A DNA stretch of 64,000 nucleotides from Scenedesmus sp. ARA3 (GCA_004335835.1 RWJK01001943.1:155871-219870), one strand, 5' to 3'; shown: positions 1 through 13,138, counted from the stretch's first letter. Numbers and translations are program-made. Notes: generated from the letters alone by a model not told the origin.

Positions 1-1221
1 CTGGATGGGCTCATCGGGGTTGGGGTTGTTGCCGCGCACGCGCAGCAGGAAGGAGCGGTCCATGCTGTTGACCAGGTTGGTGCCAAACGCAAACACGTTG
101 CCAAAGCTGCGCAGGGGACAGGAGACGGCGTGACAACATGAGAGCATGGTGAGGTGCAGAAGTAGCAGGGTGACGAGTGCCAAGTTGCCAAGGCATGTGT
201 GCCTGGAGCATGCACGCATGCGTGCTGGCTGGGACAGCCAGCAGAGGTCGACGTAGGATGGAGGCATGCGCACACAACGCGATGCAGCATGCTGAACAGG
301 CCACTGTGTGCTAGCCATGCATGCAGGCTCAGCAAGAAGAGAGAAGGCGCTGCTTCTGTGTCAGTGACACGCACTGCCAGCTGCGGTGCCTCCGCACAGG
401 GTTACCGCAGCACCCCCAAGCTGCAGCAGCATCCCTGATGCAGCGCACCTGCCCAGCTTGGTGAACTCAGCGCTGGTGTTGGTGATGGTGAGGGTGACGT
501 TGGTCTCGTCTGCTGGGCCGTCTGCTGCGTGCAGGCACACACGACCGCCATGTCAGCTGTGAGCAGCTGCAGCATCTGCAAAACTGCTGCCGGGCCTATA
601 GCAAAGGATATGTGCTGCGCGCTTATGTTCATGCATCATGCATGCTACATCTCAGCCAACACACGTGTACAGTAGCAATTCAAGGTTATCCTACAGGGTG
701 TTGCACTTTATTCAAACCACTGCACTTGGGGCATGTGGCTGACGGCAACTGCAGTCATGATGGTAGCCTGCCACCAGCACCACTGCAGTTGACTGGACTT
801 TCTCTAGTCCACACACTCCCTCCTAACCCTGCTGCCGCAGCACCTCTGCAGTGTGCATGCACTGACCTGCTGGGTACCAGGCGATGGTGCGCCTGGCCCC
901 GCTTGCTCCCTGGAAGCTCTTGTTGCCCTCAATCATGGCCTCAGCCTGCTGCCAGTTGGCTGGCAGGGTCAGCTGGAACGAGTCTGTTGGGTCCACGTAT
1001 TGCAGTGTTTGACCAGCCATTGGCTCTGCCACTGCTGTTCCAGCCGACAGCAGCACAGGAGCCAAGGCGATGGATGCCAGACCTTCACGCCTGCTGATGC
1101 TGCACTGTACATGGCGCTGCTGGGTGCTGCTCCTGCATGGCAGCTGAGACACCACGAATGGCCTTGGGTTCTGCCCACAAGTGCGGCCCGAGGCGGCCTG
1201 CTGCTTCCTGAGTGCCTGCAT
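1..1221 (-). CDS. PsbP-domain thylakoid lumenal protein (3' part cut off by window edge)
   Basis: Three exons are visible: 867-1221, 449-521 and 1-106; intron phases agree (1 and 2). The N-terminus is a bipartite transit peptide: a Gln/Arg/Ser-rich chloroplast part, then ISRREG followed by a hydrophobic stretch ending in AVAEP, which looks like a twin-arginine lumen-targeting signal with an Ala-x-Ala cleavage site. The mature part begins QTLQYVDPTDSFQLTLPANW, the usual start of PsbP/PPD domains, and continues with TIAWYP, NVTLTITNTS and FGNVFAFGTNLVNSMDRSF. PsbP-family proteins assist the oxygen-evolving side of photosystem II or other lumenal complexes. Which PPD subgroup this is cannot be decided, because the C-terminal half lies outside the window. 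The start at 1221 is the first ATG of the transit peptide. Confidence 0.85.
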
Positions 1222-1619
1222 CTGTGTAATGAGCGATCAAAGTCTGGTGCAAGCAAACCACACACACTGTTCAGTCGGGTGACAGCACCGGGCAACACTC
1301 TGCAAACGCTTTCAAGCCCCTTTGCAAACCGGATCGGACGTTCTGTCAGTCAGCAGCACTACATCTGCGCCAGGGGCCCCAAATGTCACATGTCACTCGC
1401 TGTTTATGACTTTCACACAACCCCCGCAGAAGTACAGGCTGTGAAAATATATGTAAGAAAATTTCATCGTGATAGGCTATTTTCTGTCTATTGTTGCTGA
1501 CGAGGTCGAGCTAGAAAAGTCGGTTGTTCTGAACAACAATTGCTTACCACACATCAGGTGATCAAATCTGAAGAATCGTGAATAATTTTGATTTCTAGAC
1601 AGCAGCAGCGCGGCTCACC
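1222..1619. promoter_or_regulatory. Divergent intergenic region (PsbP-like / RWA-like)
   Basis: The 398 bp between two outward-facing start codons must hold both 5' UTRs and promoters. The part near 1400-1600 is clearly more AT-rich than the neighbouring coding DNA. No convincing TATA box or named element was recognised. Confidence 0.5.
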
Positions 1620-4600
1620 ATGCCGGCTGCAACAGAAGCAGCGCCAGACGGGGGAGCAGCTGGTGGAGGCAGCTTTGTGCTGTTATCAGTGGGCCAGGTG
1701 AGAGCTGGCCGCATCAAAACGTTTCGATCATAAGTTTCAAAGGTTGATTGTCGAGGTGCAACAGCTACCTTGTGCTACCCGCTTTAGCAGTGTCAACTGC
1801 TGCCTTGGTCGGGCTGACATCATGATCAGTCACATGCCAAGCGTTGGCAGCTTTCTCACAGTTTTCTCGCAATAATTGTTGACACATGCAGGTCAGCTTC
1901 ATTGTTGGCTATTTGTGGGCAATTGGGCTGTACATATACTCGATAGTACTGCAAAGACGCAAGCCGCTGCAGGTGACGCTCAGCAAAGCGCACTTGTCAG
2001 ACCCAGACATTGAAAGCAAAGCACACCAAGCACTAGAAACAACATCTTTGGTGAATGGAGACAAGTCTAGCAATGGGGCTAGCAAACCGACAGGCGTGCT
2101 GCAGGACTTCTGGAGCACCCCGCTGGTCAGGTGGGACAGCAGCAACAGCAGCATGCCTCACCAGCGTGACTTGCCAGCATATCAGAGCTCTCTGGTCACT
2201 GATGGTTGACCTCCTGCTTCAAATTTTGTGATGTGCCTGTGAGAGGTGGGCACGTGCAGCAGTGTGAACTGTGGCGGTGTGAATTGTGTCAACAATGTGC
2301 CTTCACAACACTCTACACACTGCAATGTTTGCCAGCTCAGCAGAGAGGCTGATTATGATTTGCTCGGTGTACTGTTTGCAGGTGCATGCTTATGGACCGG
2401 CAAGCCATCATGGACTGCAGCGACACGCTGCTGCACATGTAAGCTGCAGCACAGCAAGCTGCTCTGCAGTTGCTACGGCAACAGCTCACGCTATGCTGTT
2501 GGCTCAGCACAGCAGCTGCAATACTTGCAGGAAGTGCCTACACCGCACGTGGTGCAACAAACAGCAACCGCTGGCCTGCAGTAGTAGAGTAAAAGATCTC
2601 AGGCACAGATTATAGCAATACTTTCGTGGCAGTGCACGAAGACGCAGTGAACCGCAGGGATTCTCCATGGAACTCAACACGGTTTCCTGCAGCTGATTCA
2701 GCCCAGCAGCCGTGTTCGTCTCTGTCACCCATTTGCTTCTGCTTCTTGATGCTGCTGCAGGGTGGAGTTTGGCAGCATCCTAGTATGGTTCTTCATGTGT
2801 GACCGCACGGACTTATTTTGGCAGGCAGAGAAGGTGAGGCAGCAGCGGCAGCAGACCAGAACTCATGCTGATGGCAGCTGAGAAGCAGGTCTCCTTGCCA
2901 CACATAGCATGCACAATACAAGGGGTGACGTCATGTCAATGCAAGAAACTGGTTTTGAACATGGGTTGGGGAATAGTAGAGCTCTCAAACGGTGAGCAGT
3001 GCAGTTGTTGTAGGCATACCTAAGCATGGGTGCGCGAACCCATGCAGTAGCAGAGAGCCGCTTGTAACAAGCACATGCTCTAAGTTGGTGGCCAGACGTA
3101 CAGCATGCACTGGTTGCAAGCACACATGAGTGCAAGGGTTGTAATGCCTTGCATGCCCAGCACCTTTGCTTGCGCCACACACTAACCCAATGCTTGTCAC
3201 CTGCCTGCCTGGCGCTGCTGCTGCTGCAGTGGTACAACAGGGACATGTTTTGGTTCCTGTTCCTGTGCCTGACGCTGGTCGCGCTGGGCAGCTCGCTGCA
3301 GCCGGTGCGCACGCCGCTGCTGCTGAACCGGCCGCAGACAGAGGAGTGGAAGGGCTGGATGCAGGTACTGTTCCTGCTGTACCACTACTTTGAGGCGCGC
3401 GAGCTGTACAACGCCATCCGCATCTTCATTGCGGGCTATGTGTGGATGACAGGGTTTGGCAACTTCAGCTACTACTACAGGACAGGGGACTTCAGCATCG
3501 GCAGGTGCGGGCATGGGCATGCATGCAGCTGGAGCTGGCAGCAGCACAGCAGCAGCAGCATGGCTGCAGCACGGTAGCAGCAGAAGGAAATCACAAATCA
3601 CCAGCCACGTTAGCTGGTTGCTGCGGTGCCAAGTAGCTGGAGGCATGTGTGAGGATATCGCTGGTGACGATGAACACGCAGCAGCTGCTAGCAGCACATG
3701 CTCTGTGTTTCACACAAGTTGTGCGCAGCTGCTGCCATGTTGCCTAGCTCAGCAGCTGATCTCGTTGTTTGTGTGTCTCCCTGTGCCGCAGGTTCTGCCA
3801 GATGATGTGGCGGCTGAACTTCCTGGTGATCTTCTGCTGCATCGTGCTGCAGAACAGCTACATGCTGTACTACATCTGCCCCATGCACACCATCTTCACC
3901 GTGTTTGTGTACGCCTGCCTGGGCATCGCGCCGCAGCTCAACAAGTCGCCGGTGTGGATGTGGACAAAGTGAGTCGCCCCAGCAAGCAAGCAGCGCAGGC
4001 AGGGTCCGCCAAGTGTTTTTCCTTCTGTCTGCGGTCTTCTAGGCCAGGTCTTTGATAACTGGTTGCCGCCACTACGCTGATTTGTCAAGCAGTGCACCAT
4101 TGCTGCAGCCAGGTGCAGGCACTGCCCTCTGAGCTGGTGCTCTGTATGGCTGCCTACCGCTGCATCTGCAATTGCTTGCAGGATTGGGCTATCGCTTGGG
4201 GCCATTTTTGTGCTGTGGGACATGAAGCCCGTGTTCTATGCGCTGTGGGGGCCCTTTGACTGGCTGGTGGGCTACACAGACCCACGCAAGCCAGGGCCAG
4301 ACAGGCTGCACGGTGAGCTGCGCACACTAGGCTGGTCAAATATGCAGCAGAGGCGAGTTGGGCATGCACATCATTGAACAGCTCGTTGGTGGCAGCGGAT
4401 GCGCTTGATGCAGTAGGGTACAGTACAGCTGGAGTGCAGGTGCAGCAGCAGTGCTGTCCTGCAAGAGCTGGGTGCAGGGCCCTGAAGCAGCTCTGCCGGC
4501 GCCCACTTCTAGCCTGACAACATGCAAACCAGACATCTTTCAGCAGTGGCTGAGGTGACCTACTGCCGTCAGCTGCCTGAACTACTGCTCAAGTAAGTGC

Positions 4601-5948
4601 CTAGCCTGACGAGACACGTGTTGTTCTTGCACATCATGCTGCTGGCACCGTCCATGCTTACTCGCTGCTGCTGCAGAGTGGTACTTCCGCTCCGGCCTGG
4701 ACAGGTACATCTGGATCTGGGGCATGGTGTGCGCCTACATCCACCCGACCTGCATGAAGCTGCTCAACATGATTGAGGAGCTGCCGGCGTTCAGGCAGCT
4801 GACGGTGCGGGCGCTGGTGCTGAGCGTGACTGCGCTGCTGGGCTGGGTGTACTACGTGCACATCTACTCGCTGCCCAAGCTGGAGTACAACAAGGTGGGC
4901 GGAGCATGGAGCTCAGCGTGGCTGCTGTGGTGTGAGCAGGGCTTGGCACCGCAGCACTGCTCATGCTCGGAGGACCTACTGCGCGGTAGATGACAGCATG
5001 CTGTCATCGAATAGGAAAACTTGTAATGCAGCGCAACTCAGCGCGCTCTGATCTGGTGCCACAACTTGCACCAAAAGCAGCAAGCAGCCTGAGCTCCGCC
5101 CTTTCCTGACATCCCTGCCTCTGCCGCATGCTTGCTGTTTGCTCTTTGACACGCCCCGTCCCTCTCTCACGCCGCGCATCGCCCCGCAGGTGCACCCCTA
5201 CACCTCGTGGATCCCGCTCACGCTGTGGTGTGTGGTGCGCAACATCACGCCCAAGCTGCGCACCTACAGTGCGCGGCTGTACGGCTGGCTGGGCTGCATC
5301 ACGCTGGAGACGTACCTGTGCCAGTTCCACATCTGGCTGCACAGTGACATTGCGGATGGCCAGCCCAAGTACCTGCTCAGCCTGCTGCCCGGCTACCCCA
5401 TGCTCAACTTTGCGCTCGTGACTGGACGTGAGTGCCGCGTCACAATATTGTGCTGCTAGCTGGCTGTGCTGACATACGTTTCAGGTCACATTTGATGCAC
5501 CAAGTGAACGACATGCTGCAGCTGTGTTGTGTTGTGCCAGCTGTGCCGTGGCGTTGGAGCAGATTTCAGGCTAGGCTGCTGCACCTCATGTATGAATGCA
5601 GATGCATCTTTGCGGTGAGTCGCTGCTGCGCTAGACTGTCACTTCAAACTTTGGAAATGGCCACTTCAGACCTAGCTGTGACAGCAATATTTAGTTGACC
5701 CCCAGCCCTCGTGGCCTGACAATGACTGTTCCTGCTGCTGCTATCTTTGTCTGCTCCTGCTGCCAACAGTGTACGTCTTTGTCTCCAACCGCCTGTTCCA
5801 CCTCACAAACGAGCTGAAGGACCGGATAGTCCCCCATGACGACAACCGGTGCTTGGCACGCAACATCATCCAGATGCTGCTGCTGGGAGCGTTTGTGTTT
5901 GGCATAGGCTGGGTGCTGGCGCGAACTGTGGTGTTGCATATGGTATAG
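1620..5948 (+). CDS. CAS1-domain O-acetyltransferase, RWA/CASD1-like multi-pass membrane protein
   Basis: Ten exons: 1620-1697, 1892-2130, 2382-2438, 2761-2833, 3230-3504, 3792-3968, 4182-4312, 4677-4894, 5190-5427 and 5770-5948. They sum to 1665 nt, giving 554 residues, the usual length of plant RWA proteins. Family blocks appear in order: [117 protein letters not shown] and [10 protein letters not shown]. These are hallmarks of the Cas1p 10-TM acyltransferase domain (PF07779). Family members act in the Golgi and move acetyl groups towards wall polysaccharides (plant RWA) or sialic acid (CASD1). The N-terminal GDSL-type domain of CASD1 is absent, so the protein is of the plant RWA type. The actual acceptor in an alga is unknown. 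The start ATG is followed by a hydrophilic stretch and then the first membrane segment. Confidence 0.93.
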
Positions 5949-6688
5949 ATGCATGGGCAGCTTCCTGGTCTAGGTAGGAGTTCTGCAGCTACAAACTGAC
6001 GTTGTACATAACTAGTTCAGACAGGCTTGCGCTGCCATGTGCAGGTTTTGCTGCTAGCAGCAGGCGGGACTCACAAGTGGCATGATGTATACAGCCAGCT
6101 GGCAGCTTTTGTGTGATCATTATGCCGTGCCTTTTTGTAGAAAGCTTTCAGGGCCGTAGCGAAATGCTGTAACTCTGAGGGGTCATCTCTTGCAGCAGAC
6201 AGCATCCAATGTTTACGGTACTGCAGCCGGTTTTCGACTCAGCACGGCTCGAGATCTGAGCGCTCTGCAGTGGCAGGTGGATCTACTGGCAGCAGCATGA
6301 CCTGTCTGGGGCTGTTTTGCTGTGAGGACCTGCAGCCATCAGCTGGGCTGGCATGTTGTATTGGGTGTCATGCAGCTGGCGTGTCACCTGCACTGAGCTG
6401 ATGAGGTTTCAAAATGCTGTTCTCTGCTGTGCTGTGTGCCGTGATCTCTGCTGTGCGGTGTGCCGTGATCTGCTGTTTGTGTGATCCGTTATCTGGGAGC
6501 GCGTACATCACTGCAGGCAGAATGGTTGTAACAACAGCATGGCTAGTAGGCGCCGCAAGGACTGAGCAACACCAGGCAGTGCAACGCTGTGACGAGGCTT
6601 GAAGCCAACAATTCCATTGACAGTTGCCAATTGTGCGTCTGTAAATACGGTGCTGCAAGGCTTCCACCGCTACCTGCCAGATCTGAAC
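5949..6688. other. Convergent intergenic region with TGTAA poly(A) signal
   Basis: This stretch separates the stop of the RWA-like gene from the stop of the minus-strand gene ending at 6689. TGTAA at 6168-6172, about 220 nt after the RWA stop, fits the green-algal poly(A) signal. A short direct repeat around 6425-6475 (TGTGCCGTGATCTCTGCTGT and a close copy) is the only other structure noticed. No gene is supported. Confidence 0.5.
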
Positions 6689-9017
6689 TCAACTTAGCTG
6701 CACCTGCACCAGCTTGCGCCTGATCCCTGCTTCCTTCTCCTCAACATCATCTTCGTACACGCACTCCACACGGCCTGCGGTCTTGGACTGCTTGAATGCT
6801 GCCTTCGGCTTGCTGAAGCTGCTGCCAGGCCCACCAAGCGCCAGCACAGGCGATAGCGAAGCACTGTCAACAGCATGCATGGCGTTGATCTCTTGTGCCG
6901 CCAGGTGCTTCTTGGGAGGGCTACTGCCAGGGGCTGTGTTGGCAAGTGCAACGGCAGCTGCTGCAGCAGCACTTGCGCTGGCTGGCCTGCCTGCTGCTGC
7001 CCCTGCCGTGACAGCTGCTGGCCTGGCAGGCTTCAGCCACGCCCTGCGCTGCTCTGCTGCAGCCTTGGCCTGCTGCAGCTGTTCCTGCAGCACTTCCTGC
7101 AAGCCTGGGTATGTTGCTGAAGAGTAGCCACGCAGCTCACACTGGTACTTGCGCTCGCTGCGGCTCTCACGAAATGCCTCCCGCAGCTTCTGCTCCTCTG
7201 CCCCTGCTGGCGCAGCATGCAGTGCACGCGCCAGTGCCCTCTGCAGCAGCGAGTGGGCGCGCACGCCAACCGACCCGCGCTGCTCCAGCCACTGCGGGCT
7301 CATGTTGTGGTGCAGAGATGAGCTGCCAGCTGTCAGCTGCAGGCGCAGCGCCTTCTGCTTCAGCTCACAATAACGCTCAGGCGCGACCAGCGCGTGCCGC
7401 ACTGAATGTGTGAGCAGCTGCCGCAGTGCAGCCGTGCGACTGGGCTGCTGCCAGGCGTGGCTGTTCAGCTGCTCCTGCAGCCTGCCTGCCATGCTCTGCT
7501 GCTCCCAGCGCAGCAGCTGCTGCTTGGTGCGGCGCAGCCAAGGCAGGCCCTGCAGCACTGCCACTGTGATGTCGCGCTTCGTTGCTTCTGGCAAGCCAAA
7601 AGGCATCACCCCACTGCAAATCATCTGCATCAGCATGTTCACGCGTGCTAGCGGACTCTCTGTTTGCTGCAGCTGCCGCCACTCATCCAACTCATCTACT
7701 GTAGTGCCAGGACCAGCGACTGCAGGTGTTGGCCATGCAGCGAGCGTGTTACCTGCGTGCTTGCCTGTCTGCTGCACTTGCTGCTGCTGCCGCTGCCGCT
7801 GCCCATTTCCAACTTCGATCAAGTGCAGGGTGCCCTGCAGGTAGAACTCTGCTGTGATGCTGCTGTCCTGCAAGGCTTGCTTGTGCATGGCCTTCTCCTC
7901 TGCCCTCTGCTGTGCCTTGTCCTCGCGCTCTGTGGTGGCAGCACTCTTGATGGCTGTGTCGATGGCTGCTTGCACCGACTTGATGATGCTCATTCTGTGG
8001 TTCTTTTCCCTGCAGGAGGCATCACAGCAACAGCAACGCCAATGCAGCACAGCATACCATGTCAGCCAAGCCAGATAGCCAGAATCTAGCAGTAACAGCA
8101 CATCCTGCAGCTTCATGCACGCACAGGGCAATGTCGGAGCTGTCTGTGTCACCTCATGGTATACTGGGACACCAATAAAGAGGAGCACAGCTGATTCTAT
8201 CGCACCTTTCCACCGCCACATCGCATGCATCCTCTTTGGCAGCCAGTTCCCCACCCGCAGCTGCTGTTTGCTTGCAGGTGTAACCCTGCCATGCCAGCCG
8301 CAGCATGTGCTCCTCCTCGAGCACATCGAGCAGCGCAGTGTGGGTGTGCAGCTCGCCCGCAGCTGCCACTGCATCCTTGCTTGCTCCGTCTGCAACTGCC
8401 ACTGCTTCAGCGGCCCTCTCCTGTGCTGCTGCGGCCGCTGCTTTACAGCCCACCCTGGCTGCCAGTGCAGCTTCTGCCTTGGCAGTAACTGCTGCTGCAG
8501 AAGCTACTTGCAGCAAGGCTTTTGTGTGCGCTGCCACCTGTGACAGCGCTCCAATGTCCTTCGGCAGCAGTGGAGGGCCGTGGAGGCGTGTGAGGATGTT
8601 GCTGGTGCGCAGCTGCTGGCTGTCCTCTGCTGCCCCTGGCAGTGCTACCGACCTGGTGCTGAGCAGGTACTTCACACGCTTTCCACGGTTCTGGTGTAGC
8701 TCAGCAGGCGGCCGGATGCCCCTTCCTAGCATCAAGTCATGTATGAAGCTGGTGCTGTACTCTGCATCATTGCGGGGCAGCTGCGCTCGCAGCTGCTCGT
8801 CAATGTGCAGCTCAAAGACAGGCGCCTGCTTGATGCTAAAGTTGGTGATCCACTGGTGGCTGTCATCATCAAACTGGCTTACAACAGAACATGCGTCTTC
8901 TGTGTCGAATACTTCTGTATGCTCCTCCTCTTGGTCTGCTGCTGAAGCTGCATCTGTTGACTGCTGCTGATGCTGCTGCTCAACCAGTACACCTGCTGCT
9001 GCTGCCTGCGAAAGCAT
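6689..9017 (-). CDS. Unknown protein A, 710 residues, helical with Ala/Gln-rich segments
   Basis: Two exons, 8206-9017 and 6689-8009, joined through phase 2 (AG|GTGCGA donor, CCTGCAG acceptor) to give 2133 nt. The first in-frame ATG is at 9017; an upstream TTG in the same frame is not used here. The protein has an acidic N-terminus, a block around GRGIRPPAEL, a long Ala-rich probable helix, a charged segment with EREDKAQQRAEEK, a block GLPEATKRDITVAVLQGLPW, and a C-terminal basic/Ala-rich tail ending KRKLVQVQLS-like. No signal peptide, membrane segment or catalytic motif was found and I do not recognise the family. It shares short motifs with the next minus-strand gene at 10301-13138, which suggests that the two arose by tandem duplication. 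Confidence 0.7.
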
Positions 9018-10300
9018 TGCCGTCAAAATCTACGTTCAGCAGTACTGCAGCATCAATTTAGCAGACCAGCCAGCCGCCAGTACAGTGCTGCAGTGACTGC
9101 AGCATCAGCCTGGTCAGCTGTTGCCCAGGGCCCTATCTTGCTGGAAGGCCACAGCACTGCGGGTGCAAAGCTTCAAAATCTTTAAGTAGGGGCCAAGAGC
9201 ATCTCACCCGTAGCTGCTTCCCTGCAGTGCAGCCAGCACTGGAGTGCTTCTTTCCTTGTGTTCCCGCCATCATCACCCCGCCATCACTGCTAACTGAAGA
9301 CGCAAGCATCTTTCTGTCGAAAAGGCTTTAAAAACACATAACCCTTGTCTGTGTAGTGATGGCTTGCATGACAGCAAGCAGTGAACCAGCTTTGCTGAAT
9401 AATGCTCCGCACTGGACGACCACGTGTCTACAGGCCTGTACGCGAGCATGCAACCAGGACTGGGGTCAGCCGAATGAAAGCAACGAGGACGAACCATTGC
9501 CAATTTCGAGCTAATCTGTCTCTACGCAACTTCAAACCTAAACCCTGCGAGCAATGACAGCTCAGCTGTGGAGTTTGAATCAAACCTTGAACAGCTGCCA
9601 CCACCATCTTTCGCTTTACCACGAATGATCCATGAAATATGTTAGCACCTGTTGTTGTGTTCTACATGTGCAAGGTACCGTATCTTAAACCGCTCAGTGT
9701 GTCATATGCTCAGTTGCGGGCCAGGCCCAGTCCTCTTGCACACACAGCGAGTCTGCACCCCGTGTCCTGCATCGACCAATAACTCACAGTTTGTATGCAA
9801 CCGCTTGCTTGTCACAATGAACCATACCTAACCAACGACAAATGCAAGCCCAATTGGATTTGGCAGAATCAGCCACAGGTTGTGCTTTCATTGCAGTATA
9901 AGTAACTCGTCCGTGATCAACAACAGCTGTTTGCCTTCAGTGCACCCTCGCGGCGCTGCAGCAAGATGACTGCAGCACAGCTTGTTCTGGCCAGCTCAGC
10001 ATGGAGACGAACTGCAGTCGCCACGCTCTGGCACATGCTAGCAGCACACAGCGCTGCCACAGCTCTGGTGCAAACATTGCAGAAACTCTCGATATGCTGG
10101 GCAAGTCATTCTGTACCTGCAGTGACTTGCACTGTCGGTGGCAAATGTCCAAAGTACACATGCAGCTCCAGTGCCTCGGCTGTTGGTAACCCTGGTGTAA
10201 TCTCAACACTCTTAAGCCAAATCTCACACTGCACAGCCTGCAGGAAGTGCAAAAAACAGGTCCTGCAAGCATTCACACCCATAGCAGCCTAAACAGCAGC
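9018..10300. other. Gene-free stretch between unknown genes A and B
   Basis: These 1283 bp hold the promoter and 5' UTR of gene A and the 3' UTR of gene B, both transcribed leftwards. The centre (about 9600-9910) is AT-richer than the surroundings. I see no coding exon, RNA gene or repeat that can be supported. Confidence 0.5.
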
Positions 10301-13138
10301 TTATGCGTATCTGGCAGCCCCCTTCTTGCGCCGCACTCTACCACCAGTCAATTCTGCCAGCTGCTGCTCATGCGCCAAGCTCAGCTGTGGATCCAGCCCA
10401 TGGTGAGCTGCCACGCTCTGCCACATGGCTTGGAACACCTCTTGTGTACCTTCTGTTGCTGGCTCCTCGCCTGCAGGACCTGCATCTGCTGCTGCATGAT
10501 GTGCTGCTGCTGCAGTTGCTGCTGTTGCTACTGCTCCTGCAGCTGCTGTATCTGCTGGTGGGGGCGAGGCAGCAGCTGCCGAAATAACGCCACAGCCTTG
10601 ACCGGATCCACCGGCAGCAAAGCTACCAGGTCGTTGGGCTGCTGTTGCTGTTGCAGTACGTGGCATCCCTGCTAGATTTGCGAGCTCGGGCGATGAGCAG
10701 CGCTGCACTGTTCCAGCCGCCTGCCTGTAGTCGCCGAAGGACCGCACCGGGTCACTGCCATGCAGCATTGCCTCCCTGCCCGCAGCAGACAAGTGCCGCG
10801 CGATGTATGGCAGCGAACCTCTGTGCCCAGCCACAGCCTCCATGTCCACTGTGAACGGCAGGATGCTGCTGGAACAAGTGCTGCTGACAGCAGAACAGCC
10901 ATCACTGCTGATGCCGTCCTTACTGCTACCAGCAGTGCTGCTGCGCGACACTGCTCGCCGCAGGCGCTCAAACAGCCCACTGCCAGCAGGTCGTTGCCGC
11001 TGCTGCTGCTGCTGCTGGTGCAGCAGCGCGGCCACAGCAGCAGCCTGCTCTTCTTGGGCTGCCAATGCTGATGCACTTGCCGTCCTGCTGGCCAGCCCAA
11101 GCCTGCTTGTTGCCCTGGGGGATGGCAAGCGTGCCGTGAAGCTGTTGCTGCTGCTCGCTGCACTTGGGTCTACTGCTGGAGCTGCCACTGGCGGTAAGGA
11201 CAATACACTGCTCCGCCTTGAGTCAGCTGTCCTGCTGGCACTTGATGCTGCTCTGCTTTCCACGTACCTGCGCATCACTGCCAGGGCAGACCCTACCGTG
11301 CTGACCTGTGATGCAGCACTGTCTGTGGCCTTGCTTGTGCAGGAGTGGTGGTAGCTGCTGCAGCTGTACGTTCCCAGAGAAGTCTCTGTGTACCCACTGG
11401 CATCTGAGCGCAAGGGACTGCCAGGACTGCCCTCAAACACAGCGCTGCTGTCGCCCTCTGGCGTGCTGGCCCTACTGCTGCTGTGCCCTGTAGTCTCCGA
11501 ACCGGCTGGTGATGCTGGTCGCATGGCTCCACCTGTTGATGCAGCAAAAGCACCAGCAGCTGCTGCTGCAGGGTCTGCGGTTTGCTGCTGTGACAGCTGT
11601 TGCTTCTGCCGGCGCTCTTCTGCTGCTTTCTGCTCCCTGTCTTTCTTGTAGATGCCCGCTGCTGCACGCCCCAGTCGCCTCAGCCCAGGAGGCCAGAGGC
11701 GTGCAGTGCGCATCAACTGCAGGTACTGCTGCGAGGGTGCTGTCATAGCAGACCACACCTTGCACTCCAGCAGCAGCTGCTTACCCTCTCTTACTGTGTC
11801 CTTCTGCTGCAGCTGCTGCTCCAAGCTGCTGCTGATGCGTGCGAGCTGCTGCTCCTCCCTTGCCTCCTTCTTGAGCTGTTCCAGCAGCTCAGACGCCTCA
11901 TTGCTGCTGCTGTCCTTGCTGTCCCACAGCAAGGGCAGCTTGGTGACTGCTGTCTTGAGGAGTCTCCAGCGACTGATGCCCATCTGCTGCTCAGTTTGCA
12001 GCAGCTTGATGAGACCAGGCAGGCCAACAGAGTCCCTGTACTGCTGCCTGAGCAGCGCCCATTCCAAGGCCATCTTCACTTCCTCATCCTTGTACTGCCG
12101 CTGCAGTGCTGGTGGCAAGCAGCTGCCCTGCTTGTGCTTCTGCACTGCCTGCTCGCACGCCCTGTGCTTGGCAACCTCAGGCTGCTCTGGTGTGCGTGGC
12201 TGCTGCTGGCTGCTGGCTGATGTAGCTTCCTGCAAGATGTCAATGGCCTGCTTGCGATAGGGTATCACTGCTGCAGCACGGCTGCTAGCCGGCGGCTCCT
12301 CACTGCACAGGTCCACGCCACAGTTGGTGGGCTTGTGGCAGGCCTTGACAATGCTTGTGGCGCCACGGGCAGCCTGCCGTGCTGCTGCACAGGCCAGGTC
12401 GGCTAGCTGCCGGGCCTCTTCCTTGTCTGCAGCACTGCACGTTTCATCTAGCGCAACAATGTCTGCCATAGCTTTCACCCTTGCTGCTGCCTTAGCTGCT
12501 TGTACTGCTGCCTTGTACGCCTGGTCTGGAATGTTGCTGCAGGGGCCACTGCTGGTGATGAGATGCTGCTCAGCCGCTGCTTCTAACACGCCTGTGGCAC
12601 TGGCCCGAGCATCCTGCTGCGGCTGGTGCGGCACGTATATGACCTGCTTGTCTGCATTGCAGGGGTCCTGCAGCACAGCAGGTGGCTGGATGCCCCACAT
12701 CTGCAAGCACTCGCACACCTCGCGTGCAGTTATCCTGCAAGGCTTTGAGAGCTTCATGTGGTTGTGCGCCTTGGTGTGAGTCCCAGGCTCCAGAGCTGGA
12801 ACGTATGCTGCCAGCTGCTTGGTGAGAGGCAGTGCAATAGTGTCATGTTCGACTGTGATGGGTTGGTTGGCATCAAACAGGCCAAGTGGAGGCCAGTTGA
12901 AGGTGAAGGCAGACTTGGCCGTCCAGTGAGGTGTGCGGGCACCGTTGCAAGGGCCTGCAGGACGGCAAGGTGGCAGCAGAAACCGATTGAATACCACTTG
13001 TAGACGGAGCACAGGAGGCCACATGGCATGCAGTGCAGTGCATGATAGCTGCATGCAACAGCATCACAACAGCAGCACAAGAAGCAGCAGAAACTCACGT
13101 GCATGGACCGTGTGAGCTGTCACAGCTGGATACTCCAT
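10301..13138 (-). CDS. Unknown protein B, 897 residues, coiled-coil/low-complexity
   Basis: Two exons are proposed: a 40-nt first exon 13099-13138 (starting MEYPAVTAHTVHA) with a GTGAGT donor, and a 2654-nt exon 10301-12954 after a CCTGCAG acceptor. The phase-1 junction restores an open frame and the total is 2694 nt. Visible parts are FTFNWPPLGLFDANQP near the start, a block CLQMWGIQPPAVLQDP, Ala-rich helical stretches, charged coiled-coil-like segments (EQLKKEAREEQQLAR, IYKKDREQKAAEERRQKQQ), then about 400 residues rich in Ser/Ala/Gln that are probably disordered. No catalytic or membrane motif was seen. An ATG at 13054 could start the long exon directly, but that would encode DNA that looks intronic. 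Function unknown. Confidence 0.68.

Noticed and set aside
10303..12779. Several plus-strand frames over unknown gene B
   Set aside because: They are antisense shadows; the minus-strand frame is open for over 2.6 kb and joins to a first exon.
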